A stretch of DNA of 64,000 nucleotides from NCBI RefSeq assembly GCF_001650875.1, contig NZ_LXYI01000034.1, positions 62,001 to 126,000 of the forward strand, read 5' to 3'. The first letter of the stretch is position 1; the number at the start of each line of letters is the position of its first letter. This stretch comes from Sulfitobacter sp. EhC04 (GTDB lineage Bacteria; Pseudomonadota; Alphaproteobacteria; Rhodobacterales; Rhodobacteraceae). The notes under the pieces are model-generated. The model made no database searches. It was not told where the DNA came from and worked only from the letters and a program-made list of their open reading frames with translations. Below are positions 8,072-17,001 of the stretch, in pieces. A program made the translations under genes and the position numbers.

Positions 8072-9598
8072 TTAGTCACCGGAGGCAAGCGCCAGACCTT
8101 CGACGCTGCGCCGCCTGTTCGGAGTAATATCGAGGGACGCCTGGTAGGCTTGTCTGGCACCTGTCTTGTCGCCGACTGCCAGCAACATGTCTCCCAGCAG
8201 TTCCCGAGCAGGCAAAACGTGGCCCGGCGTGACCGGGGCCTTGCCTGCCTTGTCCTCCACATCCGCAGCTGCGCGCATGCGCTCTACAGCCGCCTCGGTA
8301 TCGCCCTGCGAAAGCGCAACCCAGGCTTCGATGGTCTTGCTCTGGGCGTCCAGAAGCGCCAGCCAGTAGCCAAGGCCCCGCTCCTTCATCACCTGGCCCA
8401 ATTCCGCGAGATGATTGAGCGCGTCCTCGGCGGCTGGCAGATCGCCGGCGCGCGCGGCCCCGATGCCCTTCGCATACCAGCGGATCGCCACGGCCTGCGG
8501 GAATCTGTCCCAGCTGATCGCCGGGTTCAGATCAGCGGGAAGGGCTGCCGCACGGGCCCAGTCATCCTGTTCCAGTGGCAACCGAGCGGCGGTGGCCGCT
8601 TCGGGGTAGGCTGAACCGAAATTGTTCTCCAGGTTGGGATGCGCATGCAGTTCGGCCAGAAGGGCCTCCGCCGCCCCGACGTCGCCTGCTTGCAGATGGG
8701 CGTAGACGGCATAGTCAATGGCATGGGGGTAATGATCGGCAATCACATCACCCTCCGACTGGGCCAGTACGGCGGCAGCGCTGCGCGCGTTCCAGGCCGC
8801 CGATTCTTCCCAAAAACCGAGGCGGGTAAAGATATGCGATGGCATATGCAGCGCATGCGGCACTTCGGGGGCGATCTTGTCATAGCCCCGAGCCGTTTCC
8901 AGTGCTAGGTCGGCAAGGGCGGGGTGATCGTAGGCGTGAATGGCATAGTGGTAGCCTGCGGGGTGCAGCGGAGCCTGCGTGCGCAGGGAGTCCATGCGGG
9001 CACCGGCATCGCGTAGTTCCGGCACCGCCTCGGGCCCGCGGGGGGCAACGGTCAGTTGGGCCAGCGCGTCGAAAGCTGCCGCGTCGATATCATCTGGAAA
9101 GGCCTCGTCAAGCTGGCGCTGTTTCGCGGCCCAGACGGACAGCCGTTCACGAAAGGTCTTGTCTTCACCGGAATAGAACGCCTGCACCGCCTCGATATAG
9201 GCCGCTTCCCGTGGCGTGCCGGCGTCCAGCTCTGCCAGGCGCGCGACGGCTGCGCGACCGGCTTCTGTTTCTTCGGGTGAGGGGCCACCGGGCCACAGTG
9301 GATGAAATTTTGTCATGGCGATGCCCCATTGGGCCATTGCGCAGTCAGGGTCGGCCTCCGTCGCCGCTTCGAATGCCTGGGCGGATTGCCGGTACATCAT
9401 GTGATGGAGCAGCAGTAACCCTGTCTCGAATACCGGCTGTGCATCGTCATTGCAGGACGTGGCGAAGGCAACTTGTCCCAGATCGGCCGGGTTCAGGCCT
9501 TTCAATATTGTATCGAGGGAATGTGCCATGGAAGGTGCTGCCAACAGGATCAGCGCTGCTGTCGAGACGGATAGTTTCAGGCTCCGGGTGGATGGCAT
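8072..9598 (-). CDS. Exported tetratricopeptide-repeat protein
   Basis: The product (508 residues) starts with a signal peptide (LKLSVSTAALILLAAPSMAHS). The mature part has helical TPR-like repeats, for example residues 60-95 (FETGLLLLHHMMYRQSAQAF, then CAMAQWGIAMTKFHPLW) and the C-terminal GDTEAAVERMRAAADVEDK region. No catalytic domain is recognisable; the His-rich HH/MHMPSHIF segments are conserved in this family of unknown role. I placed the start at 9598, where GGAGGA lies 6 bases upstream, rather than at an earlier ATG in the same frame. The stop codon TAA coincides with the target duplication of MITE copy 1. It is divergent from the ToxR-like regulator 54 bp away, which may control it. 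Confidence 0.85.
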   Translation of the reverse strand: MPSTRSLKLSVSTAALILLAAPSMAHSLDTILKGLNPADLGQVAFATSCNDDAQPVFETGLLLLHHMMYRQSAQAFEAATEADPDCAMAQWGIAMTKFHPLWPGGPSPEETEAGRAAVARLAELDAGTPREAAYIEAVQAFYSGEDKTFRERLSVWAAKQRQLDEAFPDDIDAAAFDALAQLTVAPRGPEAVPELRDAGARMDSLRTQAPLHPAGYHYAIHAYDHPALADLALETARGYDKIAPEVPHALHMPSHIFTRLGFWEESAAWNARSAAAVLAQSEGDVIADHYPHAIDYAVYAHLQAGDVGAAEALLAELHAHPNLENNFGSAYPEAATAARLPLEQDDWARAAALPADLNPAISWDRFPQAVAIRWYAKGIGAARAGDLPAAEDALNHLAELGQVMKERGLGYWLALLDAQSKTIEAWVALSQGDTEAAVERMRAAADVEDKAGKAPVTPGHVLPARELLGDMLLAVGDKTGARQAYQASLDITPNRRRSVEGLALASGD

Positions 9599-9652
9599 TG
9601 AATGGTCCTCCTTGCAGGGTAAATGCGGCCGCATCGCAACCGTTTGCGGTAA

Positions 9653-11320
9653 ATGTCTTGGCAGCAATGGTCGGCATGTTATCCTTCAATCGGGGGCAAG
9701 AACGTGCTGAATGGCAAACGAAATGACTTGAAATCTTTTGAAATCGACCTCGGTGCTGCGCGGTTCGACAGTTCGTCTGGCTATCTGTTCGACGGGGAAG
9801 GACGGGAGCTGGAGCTGCGGCATCAGTCGCGCGAAGTGCTCATGGTGCTGGCGCAACACCCTGCCAGAACAGTGTCGCAGGCCACGCTGATCGAAAAGGT
9901 CTGGGCGGGCCGCGAAGTTTCACAGGACAGTGTCGCGCAATGCATCGCAGAGATTCGCCGCGTGCTGGGCGACAGCGAAAAGCGCCTGATCGAGACCGTG
10001 CCGCGAAAGGGCTATCGGCTGGTGCCACCGGCGTCTGCGCGCTCCCTGCCGCGTGGCAGGATATTTGTCGCGGTGGGTGCGGTTTTGATCGCTTGTCTGG
10101 CGCTGGTGTGGACCTTGTTTTCCCAGCCGCCTGCATCGCAGGGGCCGCCGGTTATCGCTGTACTGCCATTAGACGATTTCAGCGCGGCTCCGCATCAGGG
10201 CTATCTGAGCGATGCGGTCGCCGAGAGCATCATCACCATGTTGGCACGCTATCCCCAACTGACCGTGATTTCGCGCAGCTCCAGCTTTCAGTTTCGCGAG
10301 TCAGATCTGGGTACGTCAGAAATTGCAGAAAGGCTCGGAGCCGACTTCTTGCTTGAGGGCAGTCAGCAATTCGACGGATCGCGCTTGCGGATCACGGCGC
10401 AACTGATTGAGGGCACGTCCGAGGCCCATATCTGGACGGACGAGATTGACGTGCCTCTGGACGCGCTGCTGGAAGTGAATAGCCAGATCAGCGGCAAGAT
10501 CGCCAATGCTGTGGGGCACAGCGTGATCGACACTTCCGAGGCGCGGATGACAGCAGGCGACGTCAGTGCGCTGATGATTGCGAACGCCGCGCAAAGCCGG
10601 CTCATGCGGGGCTTCACACGCGAAAACCTGATGAAGAACCTCGAAGAACAGGAAAAGGCGATCAGGGATTACCCCGATTCCGCCTGGGGCTATCTTGGCC
10701 AGGCATTGGCCTTGCGAAACGGATTACGCCAAGGTTGGATCGAAGGCGATGAAGCGGCGACGCGCAAGCGCATGCACGATCTCGCTCGGCGGGGCGTGGC
10801 GCTCGACCCGAACAATTTCATGGCCCACCACGCAATGGGGCGGGTTCTGATGTACAACCGTGACGTCGAGGCGGCAATCGGCGCGTTCCGGCGGGGGGTG
10901 GAGTTGAACCCGTCTTCTTCGTTCGTGACGCAGGGGTTGGCAGAATCGCTCCTGTTTGTCGGCAACACGGACCAGGCCCTTGAATTGATCGCCAGGCTGG
11001 AGCGCATCGACCCGCTTTACAGGTTCGGCGTGCAGTGGACGAAGGCCTGGGCCCTATGGCAAGCTGGAGATTGCGAGCAGGCCCTCGTTGCCTTTCAATC
11101 GACGCCGTCCATGCCGATCGCTGCGAACAAGGTACTTGCGGCGATCCAGTATTGCCTTGGAAACCAGGAAAAGGCGGCCAGTGCGATCCAGGAATACCTT
11201 GTGGAAAATCCAGCCTGGACTGTTTCTCGGGAACGGGAAAATAATACCGGCATGTGGACTGCTCAGGCTGCTCTTGAACGGTGGCTGACTGCACTCGAAG
11301 CCGCGGGCATGCCCTTGTGA
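9653..11320 (+). CDS. ToxR/CadC-like transmembrane regulator with TPR domain
   Basis: About 555 residues in four parts. A winged-helix Trans_reg_C domain spans roughly residues 28-122 (SREVLMVLAQHP, SQDSVAQCIAEIRRVLGD, ETVPRKGYRLV). A single membrane helix near residues 134-156 (GRIFVAVGAVLIACLALVW) follows. Next is a FlgO/TolB-like domain beginning VIAVLPLDDFSA, and then TPR repeats (FMAHHAMGRVLMYNRDVEAA and following). Such proteins bind DNA from the membrane and sense the periplasm. The start is uncertain: ATG 9653 lacks a clear Shine-Dalgarno, while GTG 9704 has GGGGGC upstream and still contains the whole DNA-binding domain. It is divergent from the exported TPR protein, its most likely target. 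Confidence 0.88.
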   Translation: MSWQQWSACYPSIGGKNVLNGKRNDLKSFEIDLGAARFDSSSGYLFDGEGRELELRHQSREVLMVLAQHPARTVSQATLIEKVWAGREVSQDSVAQCIAEIRRVLGDSEKRLIETVPRKGYRLVPPASARSLPRGRIFVAVGAVLIACLALVWTLFSQPPASQGPPVIAVLPLDDFSAAPHQGYLSDAVAESIITMLARYPQLTVISRSSSFQFRESDLGTSEIAERLGADFLLEGSQQFDGSRLRITAQLIEGTSEAHIWTDEIDVPLDALLEVNSQISGKIANAVGHSVIDTSEARMTAGDVSALMIANAAQSRLMRGFTRENLMKNLEEQEKAIRDYPDSAWGYLGQALALRNGLRQGWIEGDEAATRKRMHDLARRGVALDPNNFMAHHAMGRVLMYNRDVEAAIGAFRRGVELNPSSSFVTQGLAESLLFVGNTDQALELIARLERIDPLYRFGVQWTKAWALWQAGDCEQALVAFQSTPSMPIAANKVLAAIQYCLGNQEKAASAIQEYLVENPAWTVSRERENNTGMWTAQAALERWLTALEAAGMPL

Positions 11321-11579
11321 CAGGTTGGTGGCAAGTTTGACGGTTTGGCTTGCCGTTGAAAAAACATGAAAATCGTCTTCAGGGCAGAGATTGCACGTTC
11401 CCGCCCGCCCGCTGATCGGGGGCTAACCTTGCAAGAAAACTGCGCGATCCACGAATGGCGGCAATTCGAAGGTGGCAAGGCGATACATAGCCATTCTGTG
11501 CCGCAGGCGCAGATCGCGCGTGCGGATTCTTTTGGGTAGGTTCCGGCGGAACCTTAATCGTCATGATGCGTTCAACTGC

Positions 11580-12053
11580 ATGAAGCTGAAATACATTTCT
11601 CCTGCCGCCGCCATGCTGCTGTCGCTTGGTCTGACCGGGCCCTTGTCGGCAGAGGTGGTGGGAAACGTGGATGTTGACTGGCTTGGCAATGACATCGTGG
11701 TCGAAGCGGTCGCGGACCCCAAGGTGAAGGGCGTGACCTGCCATCTTGCCTATTTTGAGCGGGGGCTGATCGACCGTCTGCAAAAGGGCAACTGGTTCGA
11801 GGACCCCTCCAATTCCTCCATCTCCTGCCGTCAGACCGGGCCAATCGAGGTCGGTGACATCGACCGGGGCGACGAGGGGGAGGACGTGTTCAGCGAACGG
11901 CGTTCCATCATCTTCAAGACACTGCGGGTCAAGCGTATCTTTGACGAGGCGAACCAGACGCTGGTCTATATCAGCCACGCCCGAGATGTGCAGAACGGGT
12001 CAGCCAAGATGTCGATGTCCACCGTGCCCCTGTTCGGGGCCGGGGTCGATTGA
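11580..12053 (+). CDS. creA: CreA family protein
   Basis: This 157-residue exported protein has a signal peptide (YISPAAAMLLSLGLTGPLSA). The mature domain matches CreA: GNVDVDWLGNDIVVEAVADP, KVKGVTCHLAYFERG, SSISCRQTGPIEVGDI, and the C-terminal RSIIFKTLRVKRIFDEANQT. E. coli CreA is a periplasmic protein named for its place next to the creBCD regulators; its molecular function is not established. No creBCD genes are near it here. I took the ATG at 11580 because it opens the signal peptide; the frame is open from 11472. A terminator follows at 12090. Confidence 0.9.
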   Translation: MKLKYISPAAAMLLSLGLTGPLSAEVVGNVDVDWLGNDIVVEAVADPKVKGVTCHLAYFERGLIDRLQKGNWFEDPSNSSISCRQTGPIEVGDIDRGDEGEDVFSERRSIIFKTLRVKRIFDEANQTLVYISHARDVQNGSAKMSMSTVPLFGAGVD

Positions 12054-12089
12054 TCGACAGAACAGCGTAAAGCCGCACATGCGATAGAA

Positions 12090-12111
12090 CCTCGCTTTGC
12101 GCGGGGTTTTT
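12090..12111 (+). terminator. Rho-independent terminator after creA
   Basis: CCTCGC pairs with GCGGGG (one G-U) around loop TTTGC, and is followed by a run of five T at 12107-12111. It lies 37 bp past the creA stop. Confidence 0.7.
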
Positions 12112-12154
12112 CTTGGGTTACCATCGGCAAAAATCCGAGAAACGGGGCAGTAAA

Positions 12155-13303
12155 ATGGTATCGACACGCAGAACATTCACCTTTGGGCTGGGGGCCTTGG
12201 GCCTGACAGCCTGTACGACAGGCGGTGGCGCGCTGGGCCCTGTGGCCAGCAGCGGCGCGGGCGGTCTGCCCGACGACCTGCGCCCGGTGTCCAATGGCGC
12301 ATATGACGCCTGGGTCACGGCATTTCGCAGCAGGGCCGCCGGGCAGGGCATTTCACCCGCAACCCTGAGCGCTGGCTTTCGCGGCGCGGGCTATCTCCCC
12401 GGCGTGGTCACGCGCGACCGCAACCAGACAGAATTTTCCCGCACACTGGAGGATTACCTCGCCATTGCCGCCTCGGACGAGCGGGTCAGCAAGGGGCGCG
12501 CGGCCTTTTCCCGGCACCGCAGCACCCTTGCCGCCATCGAAAGCCGTTATGGCGTGGCACCCGAGATTGTCACGGCCGTCTGGGGGCTGGAGAGCTTTTA
12601 CGGCGAGCGGCGCGGCAATGTGCCGGTGATCTCCTCCACCTCGACACTGGCATTCGACGGGCGGCGCGGCGCGTTCTTTGAAAAGCAGCTTCTGGCGGCG
12701 CTGAAGATCATCCAGAATGGCGACACCTCGGCCCAGAACATGACTGGCTCCTGGGCGGGGGCGATGGGGCATACCCAGTTCATCCCGACCTCATACGAGG
12801 CCTTTGCCGTCGATTTCACCGGCGACGGGCGGCGCGATATCTGGTCTGACGATCCGACGGATTCGCTGGCCTCTACCGCGGCCTACCTGCAGCGAAATGG
12901 CTGGACACGCGGCACCCGATGGGGCGGCGAGGTTGGCAATGGCGCACCGGCGGGCCGCGCGCTTCAGCCCCAGCCGGGCGGGCCGACCTTCAACGTCACG
13001 TCCAATTTCAACGTGATCAAGCGCTACAACAACTCTGACAGCTATGCGATCGGCGTTGGCCATCTGGCGGACCGCATCGCGGGTGGCGGGCCGATCCGGG
13101 GGAGTTTCCCCCCTGACAAGTTCGGCCTGACCAAGGACCAGCGCATCCAGTTGCAGCAACGACTGACCGCCAAGGGGTTTGACACCGACGGCGCGGATGG
13201 CGTGATCGGCCCCAACAGCCGCAAGGCGATTGCGGCCTATCAATCCAGCATCGGCCGCGCGGCGACTGGCGATCCATCGGTGGACCTGTTGCAGACGCTC
13301 TGA
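12155..13303 (+). CDS. Lytic murein transglycosylase, MltB-like lipoprotein
   Basis: This 382-residue protein has an N-terminal twin-arginine-like segment (STRRTFTFGLGALGLTAC) that ends in a lipobox, so Cys24 is probably lipidated. Residues about 50-300 form an SLT_2/MltB domain; the catalytic glutamate is in VTAVWGLESFYGERRG. The substrate-binding GAMGHTQFIPTSYEAFAVDF and the DIWSDDPTDSLASTAAYL block are typical. The last 60 residues are a peptidoglycan-binding domain (RIQLQQRLTAKGFDTDGADGV, GPNSRKAIAAYQ). It cleaves glycan strands to 1,6-anhydro-muropeptides in the periplasm. The start at 12155 is set by the signal peptide. Confidence 0.92.
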   Translation: MVSTRRTFTFGLGALGLTACTTGGGALGPVASSGAGGLPDDLRPVSNGAYDAWVTAFRSRAAGQGISPATLSAGFRGAGYLPGVVTRDRNQTEFSRTLEDYLAIAASDERVSKGRAAFSRHRSTLAAIESRYGVAPEIVTAVWGLESFYGERRGNVPVISSTSTLAFDGRRGAFFEKQLLAALKIIQNGDTSAQNMTGSWAGAMGHTQFIPTSYEAFAVDFTGDGRRDIWSDDPTDSLASTAAYLQRNGWTRGTRWGGEVGNGAPAGRALQPQPGGPTFNVTSNFNVIKRYNNSDSYAIGVGHLADRIAGGGPIRGSFPPDKFGLTKDQRIQLQQRLTAKGFDTDGADGVIGPNSRKAIAAYQSSIGRAATGDPSVDLLQTL

Positions 13304-13510
13304 CACCGGACGGTCCGGGCACTTCCGATGACCCAATTGCGGGGCAGGTGACAAAGTTGCCTGCCCCGTTTCTCATGGTGCCTGCGCGTAATGGCGGGAG
13401 AACTTTGGCAGCAATTTCAGCAGCCTTGCCCCGAATCGCCCATGGGCGCTACCATGGGTAGAATATTGTCATGTTTTTCTTTTCTTATTTTACGCAGCCG
13501 GGGTTCTATT

Positions 13511-15220
13511 ATGCCACATTGGGCACTCAAATTTGTTCTGATGCTTGTCCTGTCGATCGGCGCGCTGCCCGCGCAGGCGCAGGTTGATCGCAAGCTCATC
13601 GTCATTCCGGGTATCGTCGGGTCCGAATTGTCGAACCAATCGGATGAGGTGATCTGGGGGCGCGTGAGTTCGCTCAAGTCTTCCAACTTTCGCCAGCTTG
13701 ATCTGCTGCCGGAGAACGGCGATCCGGTGGCGTTGAAGCCGACCGATGCCTTGCGGGAGGTGCCGCTGGTGTTTGGCACGGTGAACATTGGTCTTTATGC
13801 CGGGCTGATCGACTTTCTGGTTGGCAAGCGGTCGATCTTTGACAGCGCGGCGCAGCGGCAGATCCTGGGCAATTATACCGAGGGTACGGATCTGTTTGTC
13901 TTTGCCTATGACTGGCGGCGGTCGAATTTCGCCAATGCGGTCCTGCTGAACGAATTCGTAAAGGCCCATGTCCCGGCGGGAGAGCAGTTTGATATTGTTG
14001 CCCATTCGATGGGGGGCTTGCTGTCGCGGGCGTTTCTATCCGATCTGCGCCCGCAGGATTTCTGCACCGACCCGGTGATGGAGACCGACCTGCCCGCAGC
14101 GGCGCGGGCGGCCACCTGCCACGCCGCCTATGGCACGCTGGGCGACGGCGGATGGCGCGGCATCGGGGCAGACAACCGCTTTTCCGAGGCATCGCGCCTG
14201 CACACATTTGTCGAGATCGCGACGCCGCATCAGGGCTCTGTCAACGTGGCCAGCACGCTGGTCGATGGCTGGGGGCGGCTGAGCCAGATCCTGATCGGTG
14301 GCAAGCGGGACATTCAGAACATCCTTCTGTCCATGGTCGGCCCCTACGAGTTGATCCCGTCCTACGAAAACTGCTGCGCCATGGGCGAGGCGGGCAGGCC
14401 CCAGAACTCTGTTGTGGCAGCGCTGGACGAAACCTATTGGTCCAAACTGGTGCTGGGGTTCGAGGTCGATCCCTGTCCCTATGCCCATTGCGCCTCCCGG
14501 CGCGCATTGCTGCTGATCGGATTGCAGAACAGGGCGCTGCTGGACCAGGTCTTTGCGCAAGGGTTGCCCGATACGGTGACCGCCAATCACGTCATGGTGG
14601 GCAGGCTGGTCGATGGCACCCGCGAAACGATGTATGTCGCGCGCGGGGCCGAAGGAGACGGGGTGGGTATCACCTATCGGACCAGCGCGCGCGGCGACGG
14701 CACGGTATACGAAGGCAGCGCCCTGGCGGATGGCAATCAGTCTTTTGTCCTGCGGTCGAAACATCCTTTCATCGTCGGCAGCGACGAGGTGCACCGATAC
14801 GTTTACAACATTCTGATCGACCCGGTTCAGACCGTCCCGCAGATGGTGAATTCGGAACGGATTTTCGTTGGCGGGGGCGATGTGGAATCGCTGGTTCTGA
14901 GGGCACTGCCGCAGATCGCAGGCGTGGGGCAGACGGTTGACCTCAGGCTGGACCTGACCGCCGATTCCTCTCAGAACTTTGATGGCGATGATCTGGCAAC
15001 CGCTCGGATCGAATTGATCCTGACGTCTTACAGTACAGACGCGCCGGTCTGGCAGCAGTCGGTTGGGTTGAACGAGGGTCTTTCCTTTGCCGCCGGAGGG
15101 TTGGCTGTCTTTACCGCCAGCCTGCCCGCGCCGGGCGAAGGGGTCTATCTGGTGACTGCGCGGATTGCCGACCGAAGCATCGCGCAGGAACTGTTGCATG
15201 TGCTGGAGGATGAATCATGA
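13511..15220 (+). CDS. Exported LCAT-type alpha/beta hydrolase (lipase/acyltransferase)
   Basis: The 569-residue product has a signal peptide (ALKFVLMLVLSIGALPAQAQ). Then comes the LCAT-family opening LIVIPGIVGSELSNQ, the segment FVFAYDWRRSNFANA, and the nucleophile elbow VAHSMGGLLSRAF with Ser166. These match the lecithin:cholesterol acyltransferase/PGAP1-like hydrolases (PF02450). Roughly residues 410-569 form an extra C-terminal part with no recognisable domain. It probably acts on lipids or acyl esters outside the cytoplasm. I chose ATG 13511 because it opens the signal peptide. Its stop overlaps the protease start (ATGA), so it is the first gene of a four-gene exported operon. Confidence 0.82.
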   Translation: MPHWALKFVLMLVLSIGALPAQAQVDRKLIVIPGIVGSELSNQSDEVIWGRVSSLKSSNFRQLDLLPENGDPVALKPTDALREVPLVFGTVNIGLYAGLIDFLVGKRSIFDSAAQRQILGNYTEGTDLFVFAYDWRRSNFANAVLLNEFVKAHVPAGEQFDIVAHSMGGLLSRAFLSDLRPQDFCTDPVMETDLPAAARAATCHAAYGTLGDGGWRGIGADNRFSEASRLHTFVEIATPHQGSVNVASTLVDGWGRLSQILIGGKRDIQNILLSMVGPYELIPSYENCCAMGEAGRPQNSVVAALDETYWSKLVLGFEVDPCPYAHCASRRALLLIGLQNRALLDQVFAQGLPDTVTANHVMVGRLVDGTRETMYVARGAEGDGVGITYRTSARGDGTVYEGSALADGNQSFVLRSKHPFIVGSDEVHRYVYNILIDPVQTVPQMVNSERIFVGGGDVESLVLRALPQIAGVGQTVDLRLDLTADSSQNFDGDDLATARIELILTSYSTDAPVWQQSVGLNEGLSFAAGGLAVFTASLPAPGEGVYLVTARIADRSIAQELLHVLEDES

Positions 15221-17001
15221 AGCGGCGATTGTCACGGGTCCTGCAATCTGCGGCACTGCTGGTTGCGCTGTGGGGCGGACCTGCTGCGGCGCAGGACTGG
15301 CCGGAATTCCTGCAAACCAAGCAGCTTTTCCGCGTGGTGGTGACCGGGCTGGGTGCTGACGGCACCGCGCTGCAACCGGTCAAGGGCACCGCCTGGGCCG
15401 TGGCACCGGGCATTTTGATCACCGCTGATCACGTCACCGGCAAGGCGCTGAATTACAAGAACATGTCCTCTTCCGACAAGGTTTTCATCCCGCGCCGGGA
15501 TGTGACGGTAGAGGTCGGAGCGACCAGGACATTCCAGGGCATGCCCGCAGAGAAGTATCCGCAAGGCATCGTGACGACCTCACCTTTCGAGAGCATCGAC
15601 GCGGCGCGCATCGGTTTTCCCGACCTGATGGCAACCCCGTTTGACCTGAGCGCCTGCGACATCACGGCGAGTGCCAGCTATCGGGTGTTGAAATTCAACG
15701 ACGGCAACGTGTTCCAGCCGAAACAGGTGCCGATCACGCTGAAGGCTTATGGCCGGTCCAATCTGGGCGACGCGGGCAGCGTGGTCGTGATGACGGGGCC
15801 AAAAGGCACGATCATCGAGGGCGACAGCGGGTCGCCGGTGCTTGGCCCTGACAACCGGGTGATCGGGTTGGTCTCTGCGATCAACCCCGACAGCGGCAGC
15901 GACGTGCGCGACGAGGTCCATGTGACCCTGGTGAAATCGTTTCTCGACCTGATCCCGTTGCAGATTGGCGCGCAGGAATACCTGGATATCCCATGCAGCG
16001 ATCGCATTCGCCTGCGCCGCATCGACGATCTGCAAACGGACCTGACCGCCGCGCAGGACGCGATGACAGAACTGCGCGCGCAAAAGGACGCGCTGGCGGA
16101 AGAATTCGCATCGCTGCGCAAGCGCAACGAGTTGTTGATGACCCAGGTCAATACGCTGATGCGCAACCAGATCCGGCTGGCAAGCGAGGCTGAGCGTGCA
16201 GGCACCAGTGAACTCGGGCTGCCCGAAACCGTTGGCCTTGAGATGCTGGCAGCCAATGAGTTGCTGCATGAAACCGGTAAGAACCTGTTCGAAACGCTGA
16301 CCATCCTGCCGCCGCTGCGCCCTACCGTCACCCGCATCTCCAGTGAATTGGGGAACCCGGAATGGACCCTGTCAGGTTCGGTCAGTTCGAAAAATGACGT
16401 CGCGATCAGCCTGTCCTATGACCGCGCGCTTTCGGGCCCGCCCTATGCCGAGGAACTGGTGTTCTGCTTCACCCCGATCGCATTTGACGTCCCCCCCGGC
16501 ACGCCAAACGATCAGGACCCGACAAACCGCAACTTCTATGTCCCATTCGAAGGGCCGTTCGAACCAAGCCAGAACCTGCTCAACTGGCCGTTCGAGGCGG
16601 GCAGCAACGCGCCCGATAATTGCTATCCCGCGATACATTCGGGCCAGAACGCGGGCAACCCCGCGTCAGATTCCGTGACGACAGGCAGCTTCCAGTGGAG
16701 CCGTAATCAGGGTGCCTTGCTGGATTTGATCAGGGATGCTCAGCGCCGCTATCCGGGCAGTGACTGGGACGGTCTCTATTATTTTCAGGTGTTCGAACTT
16801 GTCCCCGGCAGTGCAGAGGGGGCAGCAAGGTACAAGATTCACACCCGTGCCCTGATTGATCTGCTGCGCGACGCCGAGAGTGCGAATGAAGGCTCGGCAA
16901 TGCCCTGCAAAATCTTTAAGGATGGTCCCAGCCTGACCCAGGCTGTCGCGGATGGTGTGGAAAACCTGCCGAAGGAAACCGAATGTTCCAACGATATCTG
17001 A
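15217..17001 (+). CDS. Exported trypsin-like serine protease with coiled coil
   Basis: This protein of 594 residues has a signal peptide (LQSAALLVALWGGPAAAQ). Residues about 35-250 form a trypsin-like domain: His72 in GILITADHVTG and Ser204 in IIEGDSGSPVLG are the likely catalytic pair; an Asp in SIDAARIGF is a candidate third member. A coiled coil follows near residues 267-325 (heptads of DDLQTDLTAAQDAMTELRAQ). The last 270 residues contain no domain I know. The gene overlaps the lipase by 4 bp and the propeller gene by 19 bp. It could process or activate its operon partners, but nothing in the sequence proves that. Confidence 0.82.
   Translation: MKRRLSRVLQSAALLVALWGGPAAAQDWPEFLQTKQLFRVVVTGLGADGTALQPVKGTAWAVAPGILITADHVTGKALNYKNMSSSDKVFIPRRDVTVEVGATRTFQGMPAEKYPQGIVTTSPFESIDAARIGFPDLMATPFDLSACDITASASYRVLKFNDGNVFQPKQVPITLKAYGRSNLGDAGSVVVMTGPKGTIIEGDSGSPVLGPDNRVIGLVSAINPDSGSDVRDEVHVTLVKSFLDLIPLQIGAQEYLDIPCSDRIRLRRIDDLQTDLTAAQDAMTELRAQKDALAEEFASLRKRNELLMTQVNTLMRNQIRLASEAERAGTSELGLPETVGLEMLAANELLHETGKNLFETLTILPPLRPTVTRISSELGNPEWTLSGSVSSKNDVAISLSYDRALSGPPYAEELVFCFTPIAFDVPPGTPNDQDPTNRNFYVPFEGPFEPSQNLLNWPFEAGSNAPDNCYPAIHSGQNAGNPASDSVTTGSFQWSRNQGALLDLIRDAQRRYPGSDWDGLYYFQVFELVPGSAEGAARYKIHTRALIDLLRDAESANEGSAMPCKIFKDGPSLTQAVADGVENLPKETECSNDI

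Noticed and set aside
7681..8075. A CRISPR-like or integron attC array reading of the repeated palindromes in MITE copy 1
   Set aside because: Repeats are too few and irregularly spaced, with no cas or integrase gene; the terminal repeats and target duplication explain the locus better.
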